Under the pieces are notes generated by a model. That model made no database searches, was not told the DNA's origin, and worked only from the letters and a program-made list of their open reading frames with translations. From Cupriavidus pauculus (GTDB taxonomy: Bacteria > Pseudomonadota > Gammaproteobacteria > Burkholderiales > Burkholderiaceae), in NCBI RefSeq assembly GCF_002858765.1, contig NZ_PJRP01000003.1, forward strand, positions 196,391-260,390: 64,000 nt of DNA. The letters run 5' to 3'. Positions 26,275 to 35,427 of this stretch are shown here, in pieces (position 1 is the stretch's first letter; each line of letters starts with the position of its first letter). A program made the position numbers and the translations under genes.

Positions 26275-29200
26275 TGTTCCTGTCCTCCCACTGCGGCAAC
26301 CGGGGGATTCACTTGCGCGATGCGCTTCGGCATGCCGAAGCGCTCGAACAGCAGCGGCAACAGCAGCAGCGTCAGCGCGGTGGAGGTGACCAGCCCGCCT
26401 GACACCACGATGGCCAGCGGACGCTGGATTTCCGAGCCCGGCCCACTGGCCAGCAGCAGCGGAATCATGCCGAGCGCCGTGATGCACGCCGTCATCAGCA
26501 CCGGGCGCAGGCGGTCCCTGACGCCGCGCTGCACCGCCTGCCGGACATCGATCCCCTCCTCCAGCAACGCGTTGAAGTGCGACACCAGCACCACGCCATT
26601 GAGCACGGCAATGCCGAGCAGCGCGATAAAGCCGACCGAGGCCGGCACCGACAGGTACTCGCCCGCGATGCGCAGCGCCGCGATCCCGCCGACCAGCGCG
26701 AACGGGATGTTGCCGATCACCAGCAGCGCCTGCCGCACCGAGCGGAACGTCAGCATCAGCAGCAGGAAGATGGCCACCAGCGCCAGCGGCACCACCAACC
26801 CCAGCCGCGCGGCGGCGCGCTGCTGGTTCTCGAACTGGCCACCCCAGACAATGCGCACGTCCTTCGGCATGCCGGGCAGCGCGGCCACCGCGGCACGCGC
26901 ATCCGCGACAAAGCCGGTCAGGTCGCGCCCATCGACATTGACCTGCACGATGCCGAAGCGCGCGCCGTTCTCGTGGTTGATGCGCACAGGCCCGTCCACG
27001 CGGCGCACTTCGGCCAGCGACGTCAGCGGCCAGGTCTTGCCGTCGGGCGCCGTCACCATCAGGCTCGTGAAGCTCTCGGGCGTCTGCCGCAGTGCGTCGC
27101 TGCCACGCAGCAGCAGCGGCGTGCGCACCACCCCTTCCGGCACGATGCCGATGCGCTCGCCTTCCACCTGCGCACGCAGCAGCGCCTGCAGGGCATCGCC
27201 GGACAAGCCAGCGCGGCCCAGTGCCGCCCGGTCCACGGCCAGCGTCAGGTACTGCACGCCGTCATTGCTGGTGGCGATCACCTCGGCGGCGCCGGGCACC
27301 TTGCGCATCTGCTCGGCAATCGCGGTGGACGCATGATTGATGGCCGCCAGATCGTTGCCGAACACCTTGATGGCCACGTCCCCGCGCGTGCCGGTCATCA
27401 TCTCGGAGATCCGCATCTCGATCGGCTGGGTAAAGCTGTACATCACCCCCGGAAAACGCCCCATGACCTTGCGGATGTCGACGGCGATGTCTTCCTTCGT
27501 GCCCCGCCATTCGGACTTCGGCTTCAGCACCAGGAACGCGTCCGTCTCGTTCAGGCCCATCGGGTCCAGGCCCAGATCGTCAGACCCCATGCGCGCGACA
27601 ATGGAGCGGATCTCGGGCACCTCCGCGAGCAGCGCGGACTGCACGCGGCGGTCGATGTCGAGCGATGTCTCCAGCGACACCGACGGTGCGCGCTGCATCT
27701 GCACGATCAGATCGCCCTCGTCCATCGACGGCATGAACGTCTTGCCCACCGACGCGTAGAGCGCCACCGCAACCAGCAGCACCGCGCCGGCCAGGCCGAA
27801 CACCACGCGGGCACGCTGCTGGCTCCAGACCTGCAACCGGTCGAAGCGCGCCGACACCCAGCGCATCAGGAACGGCGCGTGCTCGTCATGTGTGCGCAAC
27901 AGCAGCGACGCCAGCGCCGGCACCACGGTCAGCGCGATCACCACGGACGCGCCCAGCGCCAGCACGATCGTCAAGGCCACGGGGCCGAACAGCTTGCCCT
28001 TCAGCCCTTCGAGCGACAGCAGTGGCAGGAACACGATGGCGATGATCGACACGCCGGCCAGCATCGGCACGGCCACGCTGGACACCGCATGCCGGATGAT
28101 GGCGGGACGCAGCGCCGGATCGGTATGCCGCGCATGGGCGCGCGCCAGCCCCGATTCGATGTTCTCGACCACCACCACGGCCGCGTCGACGAGCATGCCC
28201 AGCGCGATGGCCAGGCCGCCCAGGCTCATGAGGTTGGCCGTCAGGCCCACGTAGCGCATCATCAGGAAGGTGGCCAGCAGCGACAGCGGCAATGTGGCCG
28301 CCACCACCAGCGCCGCGCGCAGGCCGCCCAGGAACAGGTACAGCGTGACGATCACCAGCAGGCTGGCCTCGACCAGCGCGCGCACCACGGTGTTCGCCGC
28401 GCGGGACACGAGTTCGCCCCGGTCGTAGAACACCTTCGTGGTCATGCCCTTGGGCAGGCTGGGCGCCAGTTCGTCGAGCTTGTCCTGCACGGCCTTGACG
28501 ACCTTGGACGCATCGGCGCCGCGCAAGGCCAGCACCAGCCCCTGCACCGCCTCGCCCTTGCCGTCCATCGACACCGCACCGTTGCGCGTGGTGGATCCCA
28601 GCCGCACGGTCGCCACGTCGGCCACGGTGACCTGGGCCGCCTGTGCCGCATCGGCACCTGCCGACACGACGATGCGCCGCAGGTCGTCCAGCCCGCGCAC
28701 GCCGCCTTCCACGCGCACCACCCAGGTTTCGTCGCCCTGCTCCACGCGCCCCGCGCCGTCGTTGCGGTTGTTGGTTTCCAGCGCCTGGCGCAACTGTTCG
28801 AGCGTCACGCCGCGCGCGCGCAGCCTGGCGGGATCGGGAATCACCTCGTAGCTGCGTACCTCGCCGCCCAGCGCATTGACGTCGGCCACGCCGCTGACGG
28901 TGCGCAGCGCCGGCCGGATCACCCAGTCCAGCACCTGGCGGCGCTCGGCCAGCGTGTGGGTATCGCTCTCGATGGTGAACATGAACATCTCGCCCAGCGG
29001 CGTGGTGATCGGCGCCAGGCCGCCCACCGCGTTGTCGGGCAGGTCGCGCATCAGCCCGGACAGCCGCTCGGTGACCTGCTGGCGGGCCCAGTACGGGTCC
29101 ACGCCTTCCTCGAAATCCACGGTCACATCGCTGAGCCCGTATTTCGACACCGACCGCACGATGGTCTTCTGCGGAATGCCCAGCAGTTCCTGCTCGATCG

Positions 29201-29405
29201 GCGTGGACACGCGCTGCTCTACCTCCTCGGGCGTCATGCCGGGGATCTTGAGGATGACCTTGACCTGCGTCGGGGCGATGTCCGGGAAGGCATCGATGGG
29301 CAGGTTGGCATAGGCCCACGCGCCGGCAAACGCGAGCACGGCGGCCGCGATCAGCACCAGCACGCGCTGGCGCAGGGCGACATCAACGATTCTGGCCAGC
29401 ATCAT
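26271..29405 (-). CDS. CzcA-family heavy-metal efflux RND pump
   Basis: A 1044-residue inner-membrane RND protein, the normal length for HME pumps. It shows the family layout: helix 1 at the N-terminus, two periplasmic loops of about 300 residues, and GMLVDAAVVVVENIE in helix 4 near residue 405, the proton-relay motif used to class HME pumps. The variant DAAVVVVEN differs from the classical CzcA DGAVVMVEN type, so a divalent cation other than the CzcA set is possible; the substrate cannot be set from sequence alone. It overlaps the adaptor gene by ATGA. Confidence 0.93.
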   Translation of the reverse strand: MMLARIVDVALRQRVLVLIAAAVLAFAGAWAYANLPIDAFPDIAPTQVKVILKIPGMTPEEVEQRVSTPIEQELLGIPQKTIVRSVSKYGLSDVTVDFEEGVDPYWARQQVTERLSGLMRDLPDNAVGGLAPITTPLGEMFMFTIESDTHTLAERRQVLDWVIRPALRTVSGVADVNALGGEVRSYEVIPDPARLRARGVTLEQLRQALETNNRNDGAGRVEQGDETWVVRVEGGVRGLDDLRRIVVSAGADAAQAAQVTVADVATVRLGSTTRNGAVSMDGKGEAVQGLVLALRGADASKVVKAVQDKLDELAPSLPKGMTTKVFYDRGELVSRAANTVVRALVEASLLVIVTLYLFLGGLRAALVVAATLPLSLLATFLMMRYVGLTANLMSLGGLAIALGMLVDAAVVVVENIESGLARAHARHTDPALRPAIIRHAVSSVAVPMLAGVSIIAIVFLPLLSLEGLKGKLFGPVALTIVLALGASVVIALTVVPALASLLLRTHDEHAPFLMRWVSARFDRLQVWSQQRARVVFGLAGAVLLVAVALYASVGKTFMPSMDEGDLIVQMQRAPSVSLETSLDIDRRVQSALLAEVPEIRSIVARMGSDDLGLDPMGLNETDAFLVLKPKSEWRGTKEDIAVDIRKVMGRFPGVMYSFTQPIEMRISEMMTGTRGDVAIKVFGNDLAAINHASTAIAEQMRKVPGAAEVIATSNDGVQYLTLAVDRAALGRAGLSGDALQALLRAQVEGERIGIVPEGVVRTPLLLRGSDALRQTPESFTSLMVTAPDGKTWPLTSLAEVRRVDGPVRINHENGARFGIVQVNVDGRDLTGFVADARAAVAALPGMPKDVRIVWGGQFENQQRAAARLGLVVPLALVAIFLLLMLTFRSVRQALLVIGNIPFALVGGIAALRIAGEYLSVPASVGFIALLGIAVLNGVVLVSHFNALLEEGIDVRQAVQRGVRDRLRPVLMTACITALGMIPLLLASGPGSEIQRPLAIVVSGGLVTSTALTLLLLPLLFERFGMPKRIAQVNPPVAAVGGQEQ

Positions 29406-30481
29406 TGGCCTCCAACGAGCATGCCTTTCAGCGCGCCAATACCCGTGACGGCCACCCTGGCATTGGCCGGCAGCGTGCCTTGCACCGTGGCAACGGCATC
29501 GTCCGTGGCATCGACTGTCACCGAGTGATAGGCCACGCCGTCCTTGACGGCCACGAACACCCCGGCCTTGCCTTGCGTGTAGGTCAGCGCGGCCACCGGC
29601 ACGCGCAGCCGGACGCTGGCCTGCCCGGATGCACCGCCTGTGGCCGTGCCCAGATGAATGACGACGCCGACGCTCTCGCCCGCCTGCAGGCTGCCGCGCG
29701 TGTCCAGCGTGGCCCGGATGCGCACCGCGCCAGTACCGTCGCTGGACGGCACCACCCCCGCCACCTTGCCGGCCGCGCCGCGCTGGCGTACCTCCACGCG
29801 CTCGCCGCCGCGGATCGCGGGCATGTCGCGGCCGACCAGCAGGTCAAGCTCCAGCGCCTCGGGATCGACGATGCGGAACAGCGCCGCCGACGCATCCACG
29901 CGCGTCCCCGGCACCGCATGGATGTCGGCGATCAGCCCGTCGCGGCCCGCCACCATGCGCGCTTCGCCACGCGGCCCCACGCCGATGCCGGCGGCCGCCA
30001 TTTCGGCCTCGCGCGCCCGCACGGCGGCGGTGGCCTCGCGGGCACGTGCCTGGGTGGTCTCCCAGCGGCTGCCGGCGATGATGCCGTCGTCGTGCAACTG
30101 ACGATCGCGCTTGAGCGCAAGCTGGGCCAGTTCGGCCCGCGAGCGTGCCTCGGCCAGCGCACGGCCGGCCTCGAACATTTGCGGGCTGGCAAACAGCGCC
30201 AGCGGCTGACCCTTCTTCACGGGCTGGCCGATGGCGACCAGCACCTGCGACACCATGCCTGGATACGGCGCGGCCACCACGAACTGTGCGTCGGGACGCA
30301 GCACCACGCGCGCGGTGGTGCCGATTTCGATATGCGCGGCGTTTTCGGCGGCCGCAAAGCGGATGCCCAGTGCCTGGGCCTGGGCGGCGCTGAGCGGCAG
30401 CGTGCGTGCGTGGACGGGGGCGATACAGGTCAGCGCCGATACCGCAAATGCGGCCAGCGCCAGACGACGACGGAAAGACAT
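29402..30481 (-). CDS. Periplasmic adaptor of heavy-metal RND system (CzcB-like)
   Basis: The 359-residue membrane-fusion protein has a signal peptide (cleavage near VHA-RT). It contains the lipoyl halves AAPYPGMVSQVLVAIGQPVKKGQ and GLIADIHAVPGTRV flanking an alpha-hairpin, then beta-barrel and C-terminal domains. It links pump and outer-membrane duct. It starts the three-gene B-A-C operon with ATGA overlap to the pump gene. The start at 30481 follows AGGA; the longer frame adds an implausible N-terminus. Confidence 0.9.
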   Translation of the reverse strand: MSFRRRLALAAFAVSALTCIAPVHARTLPLSAAQAQALGIRFAAAENAAHIEIGTTARVVLRPDAQFVVAAPYPGMVSQVLVAIGQPVKKGQPLALFASPQMFEAGRALAEARSRAELAQLALKRDRQLHDDGIIAGSRWETTQARAREATAAVRAREAEMAAAGIGVGPRGEARMVAGRDGLIADIHAVPGTRVDASAALFRIVDPEALELDLLVGRDMPAIRGGERVEVRQRGAAGKVAGVVPSSDGTGAVRIRATLDTRGSLQAGESVGVVIHLGTATGGASGQASVRLRVPVAALTYTQGKAGVFVAVKDGVAYHSVTVDATDDAVATVQGTLPANARVAVTGIGALKGMLVGGQ

Positions 30482-30568
30482 TCCTGACTCCGAATCAATG
30501 CGAGTGAAAGCCGCACGCCGAAGTGCTCGGGCGTGCAAGGACACCGGTTTGCCCGGTGGGAATCGCGG

Positions 30569-30997
30569 TCAGGGATACAGCGGAGGAGCGTGTGCGGGCG
30601 GCGGGTGGCTACTGCCACCGCGCCAGCGTAGCCGGTGCGGCGTGGCGGCACGTGCCAGCGGCCAGGCGACCCATGTCGCCAGCACCAGCAGCACGGCGCA
30701 CAGGGCCAGCAGGGCCTCGATCATCGACGGATCGACATCGAGCCCCGGGCCGGCGTGGTTCAGGCCTTTTTCGACATCGATCGAGAACGGCTCGTCATCG
30801 GCGTGGGGCACGGCCGGGACGGCCTGGGCCTTGCGCTCGTCAAGCACGATCTTGAACAGGCCCGGCATCGGGATATCCAGATGGAAGCCGGTCTGGTGCG
30901 GCGTGCCCATGTGGGCATGCAGCAGCGGACCCAGGCACTGGATCACGATCAGGATCGTCAGGAAACCAAATCTGGCGAATGGTACAAGGCGCCCCAT
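30569..30997 (-). CDS. Small His-containing membrane protein upstream of RND operon
   Basis: A 142-residue protein with a hydrophobic N-terminal segment (FGFLTILIVIQCLGPLLHAHMG), a loop with HQTGFHLDIPMPG, and a second membrane segment near 95-112. The tail SSHPPPAHAPPLYP is exposed. It lies 87 bp before the adaptor gene on the same strand, a position held by CzcI-type accessory proteins in Cupriavidus metal operons. It is probably a periplasm-facing metal-binding or regulatory protein; homology to CzcI is suspected, not shown. Confidence 0.65.
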   Translation of the reverse strand: MGRLVPFARFGFLTILIVIQCLGPLLHAHMGTPHQTGFHLDIPMPGLFKIVLDERKAQAVPAVPHADDEPFSIDVEKGLNHAGPGLDVDPSMIEALLALCAVLLVLATWVAWPLARAATPHRLRWRGGSSHPPPAHAPPLYP

Positions 30998-31442
30998 GGC
31001 GGTCGAATCACAAGGTTGGGGCTGGCGGAGTTCGCGACCAATGACTCTATCGTCCAGTGCCAGCCCCAGCCGGTGGACGTAAAGTCAAAGGTCTCGCGAA
31101 ACAGGCTTCGATTGCCGAAACCGGTTGCCGGCGCCATGGCTTGTCTGGCCAAGTATGTTGACGACGGCGCCCCCGTGGGTGGAGGCAGGCTACTCCCCTA
31201 AGACGGACCGAATGCTAGCACGGCTTGACTGGCGCTGCCACCGCGCCCCGTGCCTGCCATCCGGGCGCCGTGTGCGGTACGACATGGCGCAACTTGTCAA
31301 TCGGCCATTCGATGCCACACATGCCATGCCCGCACGACTGTTTGATCAGTAACACTCTGCGCAGCTGTGACACTGAATCTGCCATATGCTGGGTTGTTCA
31401 GCGTCGGACCGCAGCCTGCCAGACCCCGCACGGAGGCGACAC
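30998..31442. other. Intergenic region upstream of the RND locus
   Basis: This stretch of about 445 bp holds the inverted repeat GGGGCTGGC (31018-31026) / GCCAGCCCC (31059-31067), 20-70 bp upstream of the small His-containing protein gene, a possible operator or RNA hairpin. The rest should carry divergent promoters. No metal-regulator gene (MerR, ArsR, two-component) is found here. Confidence 0.45.
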
Positions 31443-31697
31443 ATGCTTTATGGAAGAGCAGCCGATACCCTGCGACGAGAAGCCGTCATCGCACGCGAGA
31501 TCGCGCCCGTGGATCGGCGGATCGCAATGCTTCGCCAGGACATTCGCTGGCAGCTTCACTATGCAAAAACGCAGAAGGCGCGCGGCTATCCGGCGCAGGA
31601 TTACGCGCAGGTGCTGCGCCTGTTGCGGCGGACGCTGACTGTGGAAAGAGCGTACCGCGCCGCGTTGTGCAAGGCGGCGCTGGCCCGACTGCCCTGA
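31443..31697 (+). CDS. Small Arg-rich hypothetical protein
   Basis: An 84-residue, strongly basic, helix-forming protein ([26 protein letters not shown]) without signal or membrane segment. GGAGGCGACAC precedes the ATG. It is likely a small cytoplasmic protein of unknown role. A longer frame from 31386 lacks a ribosome-binding site. It stands alone between the RND locus and the alternative oxidase. Confidence 0.5.
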   Translation: MLYGRAADTLRREAVIAREIAPVDRRIAMLRQDIRWQLHYAKTQKARGYPAQDYAQVLRLLRRTLTVERAYRAALCKAALARLP

Positions 31698-32028
31698 GCC
31701 TGCCGGGCCTGACTGGCCCGTTCGCGCCTGCTGCGCACCTGCTGCGCGCCGTTTCGGTTCCGTATTGACGTGCCGCGGTTTCCCCGACGAAGCCATTCCC
31801 GGGTGCCATTTCGTTTCCCTGTCGGAAACGTACCGGCGGCAGCCCAGCTACCCCCCCATATCCCGACCAACCGGTAATCGCACAAGCCGATGTTGCAAGG
31901 CAGCAAATGGCCTTGTAGCCGTTTCTTTAAAGTTGTATTTTGAATGCATGTTTAAGAGAGGTGAACCGGCCACCCGGCTCTCCTGGATCCTCGTTATCAC
32001 AACCCACGCTCATCACTTCGGAGCCATC
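31698..32028. other. Promoter region of the alternative oxidase gene
   Basis: A 331-bp spacer. Its right part turns AT-rich and contains the NsrR-like box described separately. The left part shows no gene. Confidence 0.5.
31930..31952. promoter_or_regulatory. NsrR-like nitric-oxide response box
   Basis: AAGTTGTATT (31930-31939), TTG, AATGCATGTT (31943-31952). By hand it matches the remembered enterobacterial NsrR consensus at 18 of 23 positions, and the arms are complementary at 7 of 10. It lies 77 bp before the oxidase start. Confidence 0.6.
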
Positions 32029-32682
32029 ATGCAAGCCCCCAACCACACGCCGGCAGACCTTGACGTCCACCACAATGTCTCGGGCTTCTCGGACCGCGTC
32101 GCCCTGGCCATCACCATGACGCTGCGCTTCTTTGCCGACACCTTCTTTGCCAAGCGTTATGGCAACCGCGCCATCGTGCTGGAAACCGTGGCCGCCGTGC
32201 CGGGCATGGTCGGCGGCATGCTGGTCCACCTGCGCTGCCTGCGCTGGATGGTGGCCGACGAAGGCTGGATCCGCACTCTGCTGGACGAAGCCGAGAACGA
32301 GCGGATGCACCTGATGACGTTCATCCAGATCGCCAGGCCCAACTGGTTCGAGCGCGTTGTGATCCTGCTGGTACAAGCGGTCTTCTTCGTCGCCTACTTT
32401 GTCCTGTACCTGGTGTCGGCACGTACCGCGCACCGCCTGGTCGGGTATTTCGAGGAACAGGCGGTCATCAGCTACACGCTCTACCTGGCCGAGATCGATG
32501 CAGGCCGTGTCGAGAACGTTGCCGCCCCGGCCCTGGCCATCGAATACTGGAACCTGCCTGCCGATGCCCGGCTCCGCGAAGTCGTCCTGGCCGTGCGAGC
32601 CGATGAAGTGGGCCACCGCGACGTCAACCACGGCTTTGCCAATGCTCTGACGGGCGCCGAAACCATCGGCCAGGCCGTGTAA
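32029..32682 (+). CDS. aox: Alternative oxidase (cyanide-insensitive quinol oxidase)
   Basis: The 217-residue protein is a bacterial AOX. All six di-iron ligands are visible: E52 in [11 protein letters not shown]91 and H94 in ENERMHL, E142 (or E143) in GYFEEQA, and E193 and H196 in [11 protein letters not shown]. It oxidises ubiquinol with O2 to water without proton pumping and resists cyanide and NO. Two hydrophobic helices (about 52-72 and 110-130) make it a monotopic inner-membrane protein. The start at 32029 follows GGAG; a start at 31948 would put the NsrR-like box in the coding region. Confidence 0.95.
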   Translation: MQAPNHTPADLDVHHNVSGFSDRVALAITMTLRFFADTFFAKRYGNRAIVLETVAAVPGMVGGMLVHLRCLRWMVADEGWIRTLLDEAENERMHLMTFIQIARPNWFERVVILLVQAVFFVAYFVLYLVSARTAHRLVGYFEEQAVISYTLYLAEIDAGRVENVAAPALAIEYWNLPADARLREVVLAVRADEVGHRDVNHGFANALTGAETIGQAV

Positions 32683-32713
32683 GCGTTATCGAGCCGCTCG
32701 CCGCCACGTCAGG

Positions 32714-32738
32714 AAAGCCCGCCTCAGGCGGGCTTTTT
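32714..32738 (+). terminator. Terminator of alternative oxidase gene
   Basis: AAAGCCCGCCT (32714-32724) pairs with AGGCGGGCTTT (32726-32736) and runs into five T. The hairpin overlaps the last codons of the convergent MFS gene, whose stop is at 32724-32726. Confidence 0.88.
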
Positions 32739-33998
32739 GCTGGCCATCGCGCAGGCTTCGCGTCGCTCGACGCATGCCGGGGCCCTGCGCGTGGCAGCCC
32801 AGAACACCAGCGCGACGACGCTGACCGCAGCGCCGAACGCGCATACGGCCAGCCATCCGCCAGCTGCGTAGGCCGCAGTGGTGCCCAGGGCGCCCAAGCC
32901 GCTGCCCACGGCATAGAACAGCATATAGATGCCGATGAGGCGGCCCGGCGCCTCGGGGCGTGTCCGGACGATCATGCTCTGGCTTGTGACGTGCAGCGCC
33001 TGCGCCGCCGCGTCGAGCAGCACGATTCCCGCAGCCAGTATCCACAGCGACACATGGAGTTGTGCGAGCGGCCACCACGCCAGGATCAGCATCACCAGCG
33101 CCACCAGCGTCGTGCGCTGCCCGTGCCCGCCATCGACCCATTTTCCGGCACGCGCGGCGGCTAGGGCGCCGACTACGCCCACCAGCCCGAACGCACCGAT
33201 GGCCGTGTGCGGCAACGAGAACGGCGGCGCGCTCAGGGGCAGGACCAGTGCACTCCAGAAGATGTTCAGCGCGGCAAACATCAGCAGCGCCAGCGTGCCC
33301 CTGACCTGCAGCGTGCGTTCCTGGCGCAGCAACGTGAACATCGACAGGATGAGTCGCGGGTAGCTCACGCGCACGCCTGGCGGCGCAAGGCGCGGCAAAC
33401 GCTTCCAGAGCAGCAACCCCAACGCCACCATCAGCATCGCCGCCGCAAGGTAGACCCAGCGCCAGCCTGCCAGATCGCTGACCGCCCCGGCAAAGACCCG
33501 TGCCGTCAGCAATCCCACGAACACGCCACTCTGGGCCGCGCCGACCACCCTGCCCTGTTCGTGCACCGGCGCCGCACTGGCCGCATAGGCCAGTAGGCCC
33601 TGCGTCATCGCCGTGCCAAGCAGTCCCACCGCCAGCATGCCCGCGAACAGCGCCGGCAACGTTCGCGCGGTGGCCACGACCACCAGCGCGATGATCAGGG
33701 CCGCCAGCTGCGCACGCATCAGCCGGCGCCTGTCGATCAGGTCGCCCAACGGCACGACGAACAGCAGGGCCAGCGCGCTGCCCACCTGCGTCATCGCCAC
33801 CACGCTGCCCACCACCGACTGGCCCATCTGGAAATCCCGCGCCAGGGCGTCGAGCAGCGGCTGGCCATAGTAGACGTTGGCCACGCTGAACCCGGCCGAT
33901 GCGGCGAACAGCGCGACCAGCCCCTTGGCCATGCCAGGCGCGTCCGATGGCGCCCCCGTCCCCCTGCGTAATCCTTCCGACGGCTGTTCCGGTGCCAT
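32724..33998 (-). CDS. MFS transporter (drug/aromatic efflux type)
   Basis: A 424-residue permease with 12 hydrophobic segments. SVANVYYGQPLLDALARDF in helix 1 and PLGDLIDRRRLM after helix 2 are typical of the DHA1-like group often annotated as YtbD or NarK-unrelated multidrug exporters. The substrate is unknown. It is divergent from an HxlR regulator, a standard efflux/repressor arrangement. The ATG at 33998 follows GAGGGGCGAC; the upstream TTG start is less likely. Its 3' end lies inside a terminator hairpin. Confidence 0.88.
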   Translation of the reverse strand: MAPEQPSEGLRRGTGAPSDAPGMAKGLVALFAASAGFSVANVYYGQPLLDALARDFQMGQSVVGSVVAMTQVGSALALLFVVPLGDLIDRRRLMRAQLAALIIALVVVATARTLPALFAGMLAVGLLGTAMTQGLLAYAASAAPVHEQGRVVGAAQSGVFVGLLTARVFAGAVSDLAGWRWVYLAAAMLMVALGLLLWKRLPRLAPPGVRVSYPRLILSMFTLLRQERTLQVRGTLALLMFAALNIFWSALVLPLSAPPFSLPHTAIGAFGLVGVVGALAAARAGKWVDGGHGQRTTLVALVMLILAWWPLAQLHVSLWILAAGIVLLDAAAQALHVTSQSMIVRTRPEAPGRLIGIYMLFYAVGSGLGALGTTAAYAAGGWLAVCAFGAAVSVVALVFWAATRRAPACVERREACAMASKKPA

Positions 33999-34017
33999 GT
34001 CGCCCCTCAATCTGGTT

Positions 34018-34075
34018 TCAAATAAAAACTTGTTGAATGCTAGGGCATGCAGTTTTAAAATGCAACCAGATCATT
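34018..34075. promoter_or_regulatory. MFS/HxlR divergent promoter
   Basis: The 84-bp gap between the two starts is AT-rich and includes GTTTTAAAATGCAAC and a related GTTGAATGC in tandem. An autoregulatory HxlR operator is likely here, but I cannot define its arms. Confidence 0.4.
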
Positions 34076-34082
34076 CCAGCCG

Positions 34083-34565
34083 ATGCCCATGACACGCACC
34101 AGCCCGAAGCCTCCCGAATCCTGTCCCGTCGCCCGCTCTCTCGATGTGGTGGGCGACCGCTGGTCGCTGCTGATCGTGCGGGACGCCTTCGATGGCGTCC
34201 GCCGCTTCAGCGACTTCCAGCGCGGCCTGGGCATGGCGCGGAATATCCTGGCGGACCGGCTGCACAAGCTGCTGGAGGCCGGCGTGCTGGCATTGCAGGC
34301 GGCGTCGGACGGATCGGCCTATCAGGAGTACGTGCTGACCGCTGCGGGCGAACGGCTGTTTCCGGTAGTGGTAGCGCTGCGCCAGTGGGGCGAACGGCAT
34401 CGGTTCGCGGCCGGTGAGCGCCATTCCACGCTGATCGACAAGCGCACCGGCAAGCCCGTGCCGCCCATGCAGCCGCTGGCGAAGGACGGCACGGCCATCC
34501 GGCCTGCCGATACCGAAGTCCGCAAGCTGAAGCAGGACATCGACACCGCCCGGACCGGCGTATGA
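34083..34565 (+). CDS. HxlR-family transcriptional regulator
   Basis: The 160-residue protein carries the HxlR winged helix SCPVARSLDVVGDRWSLLIV with the conserved N-terminal Cys (C14), followed by RRFSDFQRGLGMARNILADRL. HxlR proteins often sense electrophiles or oxidants through that Cys. A C-terminal extension of about 40 residues is Lys/Arg-rich. It is divergent from the MFS exporter and is likely its repressor. Confidence 0.92.
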   Translation: MPMTRTSPKPPESCPVARSLDVVGDRWSLLIVRDAFDGVRRFSDFQRGLGMARNILADRLHKLLEAGVLALQAASDGSAYQEYVLTAAGERLFPVVVALRQWGERHRFAAGERHSTLIDKRTGKPVPPMQPLAKDGTAIRPADTEVRKLKQDIDTARTGV

Positions 34566-34593
34566 TCTGAGGCATCTCTCCCTGGCCGCCGGA

Positions 34594-35415
34594 ATGCCCG
34601 CGATGACCGACCGCCCTCACCTGTCTCCCAAACTGCATCTGACCGCCACGCACGGCTTTGCGCTGCACAACAGCCGGCAGCCGGCGTTCCGGCGCGAATG
34701 GCACGAGCACGACTGCGGCATGTTGCTGTGGCCGCGCATGGGCCGGCTCAAGGCGGAGTGGGATGGCCGACGCGATACGTCGGCAGGATCGGAGACAGGG
34801 AAGACAGAGGAAACAGGGGAATTGGCGGGTCGCCGCCAGGCAGCGACGCTGGTACGCGGCGCCGCGGTGCTGCTTCCGGCGTCGATCTCGCACCTCACCG
34901 CCTCCGAGCATCGACAGCAGCAGCATGGCGAACTCTATCTGCCGCCGGACCGCATGCCCGCCCGGCGGTATGGCGCGATTCGCCTCGACGGGCCCACGGT
35001 CGCCATGCTCGAAGCGCTGCTGGCCCCCAACCTGTCCACTGCGAGTGCCTCCTGGCTGGTGCGCGCCATCGTCGAACAGATCGTCACCAGCCCGCCACTG
35101 GCGCTGCGGGCCGAACCGGCATCGATCGCCCACCGCATGGTGTGGCGCTTCACGCAGGCGCTGGAATGCGACCGGCCCCTGCCATCGATCGATGCCCTGG
35201 CCAGCGAACTTGGTGTGGCGATTCGCCAGTTGCAGCGCGCTTGCCAGATCGAATTCGGCACCACGCCCGTGGCGATCCGCCGGCGCGTACTGGCCGTGCA
35301 CGCCAGGGCACTGATCGCGGCCGGGCATTCGCCCGCCAGCGTCAGTGTGCAACTCGGTTTTGCTTCCAGCGGCCATTTGCACCGGCTGCTGCGCGAGGTG
35401 CCGGCATCGGCGTAG
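34594..35415 (+). CDS. AraC-family transcriptional regulator
   Basis: A 273-residue protein. The N-terminal half has a cupin-like WHEHDCGMLLWP segment, and the C-terminal domain has the two AraC helices (SIDALASELGVAIRQLQRACQIEFGTTP and SPASVSVQLGFASSGHLHRLLRE). A Thr/Glu/Gly-rich insertion near residues 60-80 is less conserved. It is 28 bp downstream of the HxlR gene and convergent with the Bug-PhzF-RidA operon. The ATG at 34603 is an alternative start. Confidence 0.85.
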   Translation: MPAMTDRPHLSPKLHLTATHGFALHNSRQPAFRREWHEHDCGMLLWPRMGRLKAEWDGRRDTSAGSETGKTEETGELAGRRQAATLVRGAAVLLPASISHLTASEHRQQQHGELYLPPDRMPARRYGAIRLDGPTVAMLEALLAPNLSTASASWLVRAIVEQIVTSPPLALRAEPASIAHRMVWRFTQALECDRPLPSIDALASELGVAIRQLQRACQIEFGTTPVAIRRRVLAVHARALIAAGHSPASVSVQLGFASSGHLHRLLREVPASA

Positions 35416-35427
35416 GCGCGGCCTTCC

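Noticed and set aside
26577..29528. A 983-codon open frame on the plus strand opposite the RND pump gene
   Set aside because: It is His/Arg/Gln-rich with no domain, and the minus-strand frame is a clear RND pump with family motifs. High GC makes such antisense frames common.
30958..31152. A 64-codon minus-strand frame (TGWGWHWTIESLVANSAS)
   Set aside because: It overlaps the start of the His-containing protein gene, has no ribosome-binding site, and matches no family I know. Composition is not typical of the neighbours but support is too thin.
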